Assembly (NCBI GenBank): GCA_029259675.1 | Contig: JAJDES010000308.1 | Span: 1 to 9,565 of the forward strand | DNA from: Planctomycetota bacterium | GTDB taxonomy: Bacteria; Planctomycetota; UBA1135; GCA-002686595 | Length of the DNA: 9,565 nucleotides | Direction: 5' to 3' | In this document: positions 1 to 6,865 of the stretch, one piece after another | How the letters are laid out: every line of letters starts with the position of its first letter | Numbering within the stretch: the first letter of the stretch is position 1 | Notes under the pieces: model-generated | Database searches by the model: none | Told to the model about the DNA's origin: nothing | Seen by the model: the letters and a program-made list of their open reading frames with translations, nothing else | Made by a program: the position numbers and the translations under genes

Positions 1-321
1 GGCGGCCTTCTTGGCCTGGCTTCCCTCCTAGCTGGATCAGCAGTCCTTCTCATACTGGCCAGGTTCTCCGTCCTCGCTTGGGTGATCTCGAACTTCATCG
101 TCCCGCTTCCGATGTTAATTGCGATCTTTGACGAGATCATCCGGTACCCGAGCAGTCACAACCTCCTGCCATTCGAGTTGGCCGCTCTGATTGCTGGCTC
201 CGTGTCCATACACTTGCCATCCCTAATCCTGTTGGCGCTACTACGCCTCAGGCGTACGCCATCCAACCAGCCGAAACAGGTGGGCGGGGCTTCGCCCCCA
301 GCTGACCGACCTTCCCGTTAG
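1..321 (+). CDS. Small membrane protein, 5' end outside the window (cassette gene)
   Basis: The frame is open from the first base, so the gene starts upstream. A GTG at 82 is an internal codon, or at best an alternative start. The visible part is 106 residues. It shows about three hydrophobic stretches: residues 1-22, residues 25-44 rich in V, I and F, and residues 61-82 ending in a basic LRLRR stop-transfer patch. The last 20 or so residues (NQPKQVGG...) are encoded by attC1, and the TAG stop overlaps the GTTAGGC box. This terminal tail is therefore a by-product of the recombination site rather than a conserved domain. I do not recognise a family. It is a cassette-borne multi-pass membrane protein of unknown role, and its neighbours do not hint at a function. 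Confidence 0.6.
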   Translation, partial: GGLLGLASLLAGSAVLLILARFSVLAWVISNFIVPLPMLIAIFDEIIRYPSSHNLLPFELAALIAGSVSIHLPSLILLALLRLRRTPSNQPKQVGGASPPADRPSR

Positions 322-323
322 GC
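261..323 (+). repeat. attC1 (integron cassette recombination site)
   Basis: The left box ATCCAAC (261-267) fits RYYYAAC and the right box GTTAGGC (317-323) fits GTTRRRY. They are 63 bp apart, outer end to outer end. The middle holds a strong hairpin: GGGGC (286-290), loop TTC, GCCCC (294-298). It is flanked by CAGC/GCTG-type arms (268-271 and 301-304). The site carries the stop codon of the upstream gene. Its core differs from the other three attC sites in the window. Confidence 0.72.
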
Positions 324-351
324 ATGCAGGCCATCACCAATGGAGAGTTCA

Positions 352-699
352 ATGGCAGAGATCAGCTTCGATGACGGGAAACTCCGGGTTTTATTAGAGG
401 ATTCTGATGATGTTGCCCAGCTACGCGTCTCCCTCAAGGCGGCCGATGGGGCCGACGAAGGCCTACAGTTCGGGCGAAATAGCGTCGTCACACTTGATCA
501 CCTGAACCCGTTCAACTTCATCGCGCTGGAGTTCACTGACTTTCACTGGTCTTCTGAGGCACTGCGTACGGCCCTTGAGTGCCTGGCTCCCATTGCTCGA
601 TCGAGCCTCAGCATTCATTCTAGGAGTAGTGCCCAACTCATGAAGAGAAGGCTCAAAGGCTTCCCTGGCAAACCTGGCGACACCAACAACGATGCCTAA
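352..699 (+). CDS. Orphan small acidic protein, cassette gene (115 aa)
   Basis: I do not recognise a family. The frame opens at ATG 340, but that start has no visible ribosome binding site. The ATG at 352 has GGAGAG (342-347) about four bases upstream, so I prefer 352. From there the product begins MAEISFDDGKLRV and has 115 residues. It has no signal peptide and no membrane segment. Residues 1-75 alternate acidic and hydrophobic positions in a beta-rich pattern (LRVLLEDSDD, VAQLRVSLKAAD, FNFIALEFTDF). A short helix-like stretch follows (SSEALRTALECLAPIA), then a basic tail. The TAA stop at 697-699 lies inside the left box of attC2, which marks this as a cassette gene. It begins 29-35 bp after the attC1 recombination point. 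A small soluble protein, perhaps a toxin/antitoxin or immunity-type partner, would suit an integron cassette, but nothing in the sequence proves it. Confidence 0.62.
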   Translation: MAEISFDDGKLRVLLEDSDDVAQLRVSLKAADGADEGLQFGRNSVVTLDHLNPFNFIALEFTDFHWSSEALRTALECLAPIARSSLSIHSRSSAQLMKRRLKGFPGKPGDTNNDA

Positions 700-756
700 C
701 CAGCCGATCCAGCAGCCGGCGCTGCACGTCGCCGCTGATCGGCGCAGCCGTTAGCT
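694..756 (+). repeat. attC2 (integron cassette recombination site, altered right box)
   Basis: The left box is GCCTAAC (694-700), a perfect RYYYAAC. The right side reads GTTAGCTAGGC (750-760), which looks like GTTAGGC with CTAG inserted, so GTTAGCT (750-756) only partly fits GTTRRRY. Inner arms pair well: CCGAT (704-708) with ATCGG (738-742), and CAGCCGGCG (713-721) with CGCCGCTG (730-737). That leaves one unpaired C, like the extrahelical base typical of attC hairpins. The core is shared with attC3 and attC4, which lie more than 7 kb to the right. Confidence 0.78.
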
Positions 757-823
757 AGGCCAAGGATGGTCAAAATCGTTGTAACGACCGGAGCCATTGC
801 CAGGGTTCGACTATTTGCAGAGT

Positions 824-857
824 TTTGATTCGAACAGCCTTTGGGCTCCGAATCAAA
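824..857. repeat. Inverted repeat / hairpin
   Basis: TTTGATTCG (824-832) pairs with CGAATCAAA (849-857). Inside that arm, AGCC (836-839) pairs with GGCT (844-847) around a four-base loop, leaving a small asymmetric internal bulge. No T-run follows it, so it is not a typical intrinsic terminator. It lies 68 bp after the attC2 right box. It might stop read-through from the array or fold in an RNA leader. Confidence 0.5.
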
Positions 858-910
858 GTCACCCTGCGCCACAAACTCTTCAGGAAATCGGTCTAAATTT
901 TGAGAGTTAC

Positions 911-934
911 GTCAAGCCTTTGGCTTCGCTTGAC
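911..934. repeat. Second inverted repeat / hairpin
   Basis: GTCAAGC (911-917) pairs with GCTTGAC (928-934). An alternative fold pairs AAGCC (914-918) with GGCTT (922-926) around TTT. The GCC-TTT-GG centre resembles that of the hairpin at 824-857, so the two may be related elements. The role is unknown. Confidence 0.4.
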
Positions 935-1240
935 TTGCAATCATCTGGCGCTTCCGTGGCACGACGACAACATTCCGGCACTTCGTATCGCTTTTGTTGA
1001 ACTGGATTAATTAATAGCCCGACTTGGTAGGAACAGAAATATCGTAAACGAGTGCTTCGCAGGCGTGCACTGACATTGCCAATAGTTCGCTGCCTACCCG
1101 ACCATGCTGGAGATGCCGCGCTTGCCGCTAAGCTCCCCCACCGTTCATTGCTGCAAGCTTCGGGATCAACTAGCTGAATGCGAATGCAGCGGCCGTCCAA
1201 TGCCCCCATCTTATCCGTGCAGACATCACACCTGAGTCAC

Positions 1241-2707
1241 ATGAAGAACCAAGCCATTGCTCTCGTTGCGAATTTGCTGCTTTGCTCCCAAGCAATCTCA
1301 CAAGAAAACTACACCTTGCAAGTCATGCCCGGGCTGGGTGGAGCTGAGAGTTTGGCGCTGGGATTGAATGACTTCGGGGATGTGGTTGGGCGAGCCGAAC
1401 TGGCCAATGGCAACTTGCACGCCGTCATATGGTCCGGTGCGCAAATTCAGGACCTCGGTACATTCGGAGGCACGGAAAGCATCGCCTACGACATCAACAA
1501 CTCAGGCAGAGTTGTCGGGCGCGCCACCGAGAGCGGCGGTGTCTTTGAAAAAGCATTTGGCTTCCGCGCGGACGCCGGCAGCTACGCTCTTTTCAAACTC
1601 CAAAATCTGTCCATCAACTTCGGAAACGGCGCCGGTTTCTCCGTCAACGAACCAGGAGTGGTTTCCGGCTTCAGCGGCGGCTTTGATTTGACCGTAGCGG
1701 TGACCTGGTCCGAACTCGGTCTGCCCACGGCACTCATGCCCCTGCCGAGCGTCTTGGTAGACCCCATCTACAGCATTTGGGATGGGAATGACGCCGGAAG
1801 CTTCGTGGGCCAGTCGCAACGAACAGACTTCGACCTGGGCTTCACCGGCTTTGGCGCCACGCTCTGGAGAAGCGGAGGCTCCCCTCAATACTTGGGGGCC
1901 TTGGGAGGAACGAGCAGCTTTGCCCGTGCGATCAATGAGCAAGATCAAATCGTTGGCTTCGCTGCAACGGGGGGTGTTCCTCAATTCCACGCATTCCTGT
2001 GGGAGAATGGTTCCATGACCGACCTCGGAGACCTGGGTACCCAAGGTCCCGAATTGTTCTCCTCGGCCAATGACATCAACGAAGCGGGCGCAATCGTTGG
2101 CCAAGGTGACACCGGCTCCGGCTTGCATGGGTTCATATGGGATGGAGCCATGCACGATCTCAACGATCTCATCATCGAGCCGATGGGATTTACGATTGAA
2201 GCAGCCAACGCCATCAACAACCAAGGTCAAATCGCCGGACAATGCACGGATGCGTCGGGTCAAGTACGCGGCTGCTTGCTAACTCCGATCGGAAATGCGA
2301 ACGCCCTGCCGCTCGTTGCGGATACCGAGTCCATCTCTTTGAGCGCTGGAGGCACCCAGGACTTGTTGGTGAAGGGCGGCATTCCGAATGCCGGCGCCGT
2401 CTACTTCATCTTGGGTTCAGCCACGGGCACATCTCCGGGCCTTCCTTTGGGCATGGGCGTCGAATTGTCGTTGGTTGCGGATACCTACACGACGTTCACC
2501 ATCAAGAAATGGAACCTGGGACCCTTCACTTCCACTTTGGGCGTACTGAGCGATTTGGGTCGAGCACAGGCGAGCATCAGCATTCCGCCCAGTACGGACC
2601 CCTCTTTGGCTGGGATAACTTTGACCCACGCATTCGCCGTCGTGGACCCGCAGTCTTTCGCAGCCCGCTTCGCGAGCAACCCCCGGGAATTGAGTTTCCT
2701 GCCCTAG
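1241..2707 (+). CDS. Secreted HAF-repeat protein with C-terminal module (488 aa)
   Basis: The frame is open from an ATG at 1178, but the ATG at 1241 begins a good signal peptide (MKNQAIALVANLLLC, likely cleavage after SQAIS at about residue 20), so I chose 1241. The mature part carries seven copies of an N-x-x-G-x-x-V-G type motif, at about residues 41-50, 84-93, 134-143, 181-190, 230-239, 278-287 and 325-333. Between them lie stretches such as HAFLWENGSMTDLGDLG and DLGTFGG, the hallmark of the HAF extracellular repeat family. A period of about 48 residues and a count of seven suggest a seven-bladed beta-propeller; that fold is my inference. Residues 360-488 form a separate module (SLSAGGTQDLLV, TGTSPG, SLAGITLTHAFAVVD). 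I recall this type of C-terminus from secreted planctomycete proteins. The protein is probably exported and adhesive or structural, with no catalytic motif seen. The next gene starts 145 bp downstream on the same strand. Confidence 0.85.
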   Translation: MKNQAIALVANLLLCSQAISQENYTLQVMPGLGGAESLALGLNDFGDVVGRAELANGNLHAVIWSGAQIQDLGTFGGTESIAYDINNSGRVVGRATESGGVFEKAFGFRADAGSYALFKLQNLSINFGNGAGFSVNEPGVVSGFSGGFDLTVAVTWSELGLPTALMPLPSVLVDPIYSIWDGNDAGSFVGQSQRTDFDLGFTGFGATLWRSGGSPQYLGALGGTSSFARAINEQDQIVGFAATGGVPQFHAFLWENGSMTDLGDLGTQGPELFSSANDINEAGAIVGQGDTGSGLHGFIWDGAMHDLNDLIIEPMGFTIEAANAINNQGQIAGQCTDASGQVRGCLLTPIGNANALPLVADTESISLSAGGTQDLLVKGGIPNAGAVYFILGSATGTSPGLPLGMGVELSLVADTYTTFTIKKWNLGPFTSTLGVLSDLGRAQASISIPPSTDPSLAGITLTHAFAVVDPQSFAARFASNPRELSFLP

Positions 2708-2756
2708 GGGTTTCGTAAACGCTCGGTTCAGAATTCGTTGCAAAGCTGCCGAGTGG

Positions 2757-2779
2757 CGCCAAGTTCGTCACTCTTGGCG
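2757..2779. terminator. Possible hairpin terminator after the HAF gene
   Basis: CGCCAAG (2757-2763) pairs perfectly with CTTGGCG (2773-2779) around a nine-base loop, about 50 bp after the HAF gene's stop codon. Only a very short T-poor tail follows, so termination is plausible but unproven. If it works, the HAF gene and the sigma fusion are separate transcription units. Confidence 0.35.
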
Positions 2780-2852
2780 TTGTGAGCAAACCCACCTGCT
2801 CCCTGGCCCTGAACTAGCCTGGGAATGGACGCGCCGTCTTTTCCGGAATTGA

Positions 2853-5800
2853 TTGAATCGGTTTCGGGCCGAGCAGGATCCTAGGGGTGTCGGCCCCGCG
2901 CTCGACGCTATCCACGTGAATTCCGAATCCAGCAATTTCGCTCCCGAGGCCCTGCTTCAACACGCAGAGTTCCTGCGTCGCTTGGCGCGCGGATTGTTGC
3001 TGGATGACGGTTTGGCTGAAGATGCGCTGCAAGAGACCCATCTGACGGCATTGCGCAAACCTCCCCGCGATCGAGGTGGTTTGCGTCAGTGGGCCGCCAC
3101 CACGACGCGCCGTTTTGCTTTGCGCCAGTTGAATCGCAACAGGCACAGGCGAGACCGGGAGGAGCTGGTCGCGCTCGAGCGCACGGAAGCACAACTGCCG
3201 TCGGATTCATCCTCACGCAGTTTGCGCGCCGTGACGAGCGCTGTCATGCGCCTCTCGCAACCCTACCGTTCCGTGATTTTGGCGCGTTACTACGAAGGCC
3301 TCGGTCCGACAGAGATTGCCCTGCGCGAAGAGCTGCCCCTAGCAACCGTCAACACGCGCTTGCGACGCGGCATCGAGCGCCTGCGCGAGGCGCTCAGCGC
3401 GGAGTACGGAGAGCGGCAATGGGGCCTGTGGCTACTACCGTTCCTCGACTCCGAATCCATTGCCCGGCTTGGCTCGGCAAGTCGCATTCCCATTGCGCAA
3501 GCGAGCTCACTGCCCCGGCTGATATCCATGAACCTCCCTGTCAAAATTTCCGTTTCCGTCGTCGCCGTCGGCTTGATTCTGTATGGATTTGCACAACTCC
3601 AAACACCGACTCCCACCGGCCCGATAGAAAGCCCTGCAACATTCGCGACAGCGCCGGATACGGAAACGGCTGCCATCATTGGCGAACGGAACGGAGCAGG
3701 ATTGGAACGAGTTGCCGTTGCCACAGAGAAGGCGCCCCAAGCGCAGGACAAAGCCGCAACCCCGATCAATGCTCCCGCAAGCGGCAACTTTAAACTAACT
3801 GCGCTTTGGGCCGGCGACGAAAGTCCGGCACAGGGTCGGGGATTCAAAGTCCTAGCCTGGGACAGCAATTCGCCCACACGCAGTCAATGGCACATTGAAA
3901 CGAACGCCGAAGGCGAAGCTCATCTAGAAGCGATTCCCCTGGGAACGCTCTTGGTTTACGGAGATCTGTCCAGTGGAGGCCGAGTCGAAATTTTGCCCGG
4001 CGAAACCGCTGAATTGGTTTGCCGACTCCCCGCAGGTATTGAATTGAAGGGGCGCGTGCTGGGCCCCGAAGGATCTCCCGTTCCCGATGCAACGATTTGG
4101 ATCAGCGATTACGGCAACGACGAGTACGGCTGCGTCGCGGCCAAAACGGACAGCCGCGGCCGCTACGCGATCAGGGGAGTCTCCGGCGGTCGCGAGATGG
4201 GAGCCTATTGCGAGGGATTCAGTCCCAGCGAGCTCCATTTCATTGAAGCACCCGAGGGCTCAACGTTCGAACGGGATTTGGTTCTCACCGCAGGTGGTGC
4301 AAGCCTCTCGGGAGTCCTATTCGATCCCGCCGGCGAACCGGTTGCTGAAGCCTGGGTGCGAGCCGTCAGTAAGGGCGACTCCCTGGGCGGATTGGCACCG
4401 CGCCGCCCGAAGTTGGACGCGCGCAGCGATAGCGAGGGGCAGTTTCGTTTGAACGGAATCCCACCCGGTCCCATCGAGGTGCAGGTGCGCACCCATGATT
4501 ACGCTCTGCTGCGCCACAGGCTGGAGCTTCAAGCAGGCGACCGGCAAGAGCTGTTCCTAACACTCGAAGCTCGGGCCGAAATCTTCGGGCAGGTGCTCAA
4601 TGGCGACGGAATCCCAATGGCGGGCGTGGATTTGCGGTTCGGCGATTACGGCTCCTTCAGCGGAGCCCGCGCGCGCAGCGACGAAACCGGCCACTATCGC
4701 ATGAGCCCCCTACCGCCCGGCCCCATCGAAGTCATAGCGAAGTCGGACGATGGCGGAAGCGCCACTTTGTCCACCACCTTGATCGGCGGCACTCGTTTCG
4801 AATGGAACCCGATCCTTGACGAGGGACTGGTCTTGGTCGGAACCGTTGTCGATCAGGATGGGCAACCCCTGGCGGGCTGGCAAATAGATGCGGTTTGTCA
4901 CACGCCCAGGCCGGGCACGCGCGTGCTTTGGGGGCGCTACCTGCAAACCGACACGAACGGGCGTTTTCGACTCGTCGATTGTCCCGAAGATCCGTTGCAG
5001 ATTCACATTCGGCGCAGCCCCTCGGACTTGGTCACGATTCGCAAACTTGCCGATGTGGACCCCTTCGGACCGGATCTGTGGATTGAGATTCTCGCCGAGG
5101 AACTGCCTTCGGCGACCCTGCGAGGAAAAGTGCTCGGCTCCGACGGCAAGGCCTGCCAAGTGCGCCTGATCGCTAGGCGCGGGGACAGTCACTACGCGTA
5201 TCAAGCCGCAAGTGCAGAGGATTCGGGTGTATTCGAGTTTGAGACAATGCGCGCGGGCGAGTACGCGTTGACTTTGGAATCCGGCAGCGGCTTCAGCTTG
5301 CGCCTGCCCGATGTGCACTTGGGATTGAACGAAGTGCTTGAACTGGAAACGATTCGCCTACCTGTCACAACTGGGATCGATCTGTGGACCGACGGTCAAA
5401 GGGGTTTGGGTCCCTACACGGAGATATCCGTCAAGGCCCTAGATTCGACAAGTGGCGCTCCGCCCATTTCCCTTCCGAGCTTCCACAACGCCAACGACCT
5501 GGCCCAGGCTCAACTCCAAGCCGGAAACTATCGTCTGCTTGCATCCGGTCCAGAGGTAGCGCCGAACGCGATCCACTTCGAGGTTTTGGCCGGCGTGCGC
5601 ACCGTCATTGAATTGGAGTCCAGCCCCGGTGTCCTATGCGAGTGGACGTGCGAATTCCCGCAAGTGCTCGAATTAGAAGACCTGCTCTTCATCAGCGTTT
5701 TCAACCAAAGCGGAGAATTGCAGGGCAGGTGGCTTGAAAGCGCAGCCAATACCAAGCAGCACCGTTTTCCCCGGCGTTTGTCGCCGGGGAGTTATCAACT

Positions 5801-5912
5801 TGAATTCAAAGCCGTGCACAACAAGCTCCAAGGTGCAAGCGAGATTCAAGTTCCGGCTTTGGCCGACAATGCGGATCCAAGCGCATTTCAATTCCAATTG
5901 GATTTTGAATAG
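2853..5912 (+). CDS. Membrane-anchored ECF-type sigma factor fused to carboxypeptidase-regulatory-like repeats (1019 aa)
   Basis: Residues about 34-105 match sigma-70 region 2: AEDALQETHLTAL, then WAATTTRRFALRQLNR and a basic RNRHRRDRE stretch. Residues about 127-180 match region 4: LSQPYRSVILARYYEGLGPTEIA, with the helix-turn-helix LPLATVNTRLRRGIERLREAL. One membrane segment follows (about 229-248, KISVSVVAVGLILYGFAQL), then a Pro/Thr/Ala-rich linker. Five carboxypeptidase-regulatory-like beta-sandwich repeats start near residues 396, 483, 575, 659 and 754. Each opens with a G-x-V-x(4)-G-x-P type strand followed by a TD-x-x-G-x-F turn. About 180 more residues end the protein. The predicted topology puts the sigma domain in the cytoplasm and the repeats outside. 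The role is probably extracytoplasmic signal-driven transcription, but the signal and target promoters are unknown. No separate anti-sigma gene is nearby. The start is uncertain: TTG 2853 has a weak GGA upstream, and GTG 2916 is an alternative that keeps both sigma regions. Confidence 0.85.
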   Translation: MNRFRAEQDPRGVGPALDAIHVNSESSNFAPEALLQHAEFLRRLARGLLLDDGLAEDALQETHLTALRKPPRDRGGLRQWAATTTRRFALRQLNRNRHRRDREELVALERTEAQLPSDSSSRSLRAVTSAVMRLSQPYRSVILARYYEGLGPTEIALREELPLATVNTRLRRGIERLREALSAEYGERQWGLWLLPFLDSESIARLGSASRIPIAQASSLPRLISMNLPVKISVSVVAVGLILYGFAQLQTPTPTGPIESPATFATAPDTETAAIIGERNGAGLERVAVATEKAPQAQDKAATPINAPASGNFKLTALWAGDESPAQGRGFKVLAWDSNSPTRSQWHIETNAEGEAHLEAIPLGTLLVYGDLSSGGRVEILPGETAELVCRLPAGIELKGRVLGPEGSPVPDATIWISDYGNDEYGCVAAKTDSRGRYAIRGVSGGREMGAYCEGFSPSELHFIEAPEGSTFERDLVLTAGGASLSGVLFDPAGEPVAEAWVRAVSKGDSLGGLAPRRPKLDARSDSEGQFRLNGIPPGPIEVQVRTHDYALLRHRLELQAGDRQELFLTLEARAEIFGQVLNGDGIPMAGVDLRFGDYGSFSGARARSDETGHYRMSPLPPGPIEVIAKSDDGGSATLSTTLIGGTRFEWNPILDEGLVLVGTVVDQDGQPLAGWQIDAVCHTPRPGTRVLWGRYLQTDTNGRFRLVDCPEDPLQIHIRRSPSDLVTIRKLADVDPFGPDLWIEILAEELPSATLRGKVLGSDGKACQVRLIARRGDSHYAYQAASAEDSGVFEFETMRAGEYALTLESGSGFSLRLPDVHLGLNEVLELETIRLPVTTGIDLWTDGQRGLGPYTEISVKALDSTSGAPPISLPSFHNANDLAQAQLQAGNYRLLASGPEVAPNAIHFEVLAGVRTVIELESSPGVLCEWTCEFPQVLELEDLLFISVFNQSGELQGRWLESAANTKQHRFPRRLSPGSYQLEFKAVHNKLQGASEIQVPALADNADPSAFQFQLDFE

Positions 5913-6273
5913 CCCGCGAACGCGAAGCGCTCTTTTGGCCCCGGTCCTGGCGCTACATTAGTCAGTCTCGCATTTTGGGAACGCGCAATCCGGCTCTTTG
6001 ACGGCTAGCGCGAAAATAGATTGGTTCGAATCGCCATCCCACTGCGCCCAAGCTGGGCCGCCGGAGCTTAGAGGCTGCTCAATACGACATTCAGCACTGT
6101 CGAGACTTCAACGCCCGCTTGCGCACGAAAGCTGACATCGAGGCTCGAACCGGCTTTACAAGCGCGAACGAGATTCCAGGACAAATCCTGCCAGCAGCGC
6201 GTTGCGATCCAAACCACCAAAAGTAGCGATTGGACGTAGGCCGCAGGGTTTTCTGTTCGTCTTACCAGCGCAC
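5913..6273. other. Non-coding stretch before the integrase remnant
   Basis: I see no supportable gene in this 361-base stretch. It could hold the eroded N-terminal half of the integrase, but I could not find the expected box I arginine region (G-L-R-x-x-E) in any + strand frame. A minus-strand open frame covers part of it but has no recognisable protein features. Confidence 0.5.
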
Positions 6274-6681
6274 GATGGAACGCGAGATTCGTTCCAGGGG
6301 CAAGGTGCGTGGAATTACGATCCGCGTCCCGCAGAGTAATAGCTCGCTTGGCAATGGCTACTTCCTGCAATTCGAACGCATTGGCATACCGAGACCTCTT
6401 GTCGCCGCCGCCACCCCTTGCAGGAAACAGTGACCCAGCGAGCCGTCCGCGCCGCAGCAAGAGCCGCTCAATTGACGAAGTGCGTCACCCGCCACACATT
6501 CCGCCTTTCCTTTGCAACCCACCTTCTGGAAACCGGCACCGACATCAGAACGAACCAAGAGCTTCTCCGTGATCACTGCGTAATAACCACCATGACTAAT
6601 ACCCACCTGCTGAACCGCGGCCCCCTAGGTGTCCAAAGCCCACTTGACCCGCTCGACGATGCCGCTTCGAATCAATTTTGA
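6274..6681 (+). pseudogene. intI: Integron integrase (IntI-type tyrosine recombinase), decayed C-terminal half
   Basis: From about 6343 to the TGA at 6679-6681 one frame reads as the C-terminus of an integron integrase. It contains WQWLLPA, RRRHPLQETVTQRAVRAA, HTFRLSFATHLLETG, DIRTNQELL, TTMTNTHLLNRG and GVQSPLD. The family pattern is HTLRHSFATHLL, then ELLGH, then TTMIYTH. Here the box II H-x-x-R is kept (HTFR). The LGH histidine is replaced (LRD), and the nucleophilic tyrosine is asparagine (TNTH). Upstream in this frame are two stops, TAA and TAG, at 6337-6342. Homology seems to continue in the frame one base later (VEL at 6309-6317, preceded by a GARC stretch matching the family's G-x-G-x-VEL region), implying a frameshift near 6337-6348. 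The N-terminal half is not recognisable. The remnant is on the cassette strand and ends about 160 bp before the first cassette. It is almost certainly catalytically dead. Confidence 0.82.
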
Positions 6682-6846
6682 AGCACACTCATCCAGCCAG
6701 ACACATGAACCCGCCCAACCAACAATTAAAATACACGGCCCCACCACACAATTTCCCAACTACCGAATCCCATGTCTCCGCTCCAACAAAGACCGTATCT
6801 TACTCCCGTGAATCGCTACACTGACCCGCAGAATTATTGGTTATCC
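6682..6846 (+). other. Candidate attI region between integrase remnant and first cassette
   Basis: This 165-base gap holds no gene. It ends with GTTATCC (6840-6846), which partly resembles the GTTRRRY cassette junction. That lies 26 bases before the first cassette start codon; the spacing at other junctions here is 13 to 35 bases. The position, directly between the integrase and the first cassette, is where attI is expected. Integrase binding sites cannot be assigned by eye, and the GTT match is imperfect, so this rests mainly on position. The stretch from 6700 to 6800 is A/C-rich. Confidence 0.35.
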
Positions 6847-6865
6847 GTGACAAAGTGAGACGATA

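Larger units (their letters stand above)
1..756 (+). mobile_element. Right end of an integron gene-cassette array (two cassettes)
   Basis: Two short + strand genes are each closed by an attC-like site of 63 bp (261-323 and 694-756). Each gene's stop codon lies within the attC that follows it, which is how integron cassettes are packed. If the recombination point is taken as G^TT of the right-hand box, the second cassette runs from 318 to 750, about 430 bp. The array enters from outside the window and no attC follows attC2 until 7871, so the array appears to end here. No integrase is visible on this side, so this may be the distal end of an array whose integrase lies upstream, or an integrase-less attC cluster. 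Boundaries are inferred from the boxes. Confidence 0.7.
757..1240. other. Non-coding stretch between the cassette array and the HAF gene
   Basis: No convincing gene lies in this 484-base stretch. Short open frames on either strand lack ribosome binding sites and protein-like composition. The stretch contains two clear inverted repeats (824-857 and 911-934), annotated separately. It must also hold the promoter of the gene at 1241, but no promoter could be assigned with confidence. Confidence 0.55.

Noticed and set aside
797..815. GGGTTCGACT resembles a tRNA or tmRNA T-loop
   Set aside because: There is no matching stem and no tRNA-like structure upstream. The wider region folds into a different hairpin at 824-857.
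907..1209. Minus-strand open frame of 100 codons upstream of the HAF gene
   Set aside because: No ribosome binding site, no family pattern and an Arg/Ser-rich composition typical of a chance frame. It also overlaps the 911-934 hairpin.
1502..2263. Long minus-strand open frame of 253 codons inside the HAF gene
   Set aside because: It is a codon-bias shadow of the well-supported + strand HAF gene, with no recognisable domain of its own.
6021..6034. TTGGTTCGAATCG resembles a tRNA T-arm
   Set aside because: The flanking bases do not form a proper T stem, and no D arm, anticodon arm or acceptor pairing could be found upstream.
6068..6460. Minus-strand open frame of 130 codons across the integrase remnant
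   Set aside because: It runs antisense to the recognisable integrase, has low-complexity GGGG and RR content, no ribosome binding site and no family signature.
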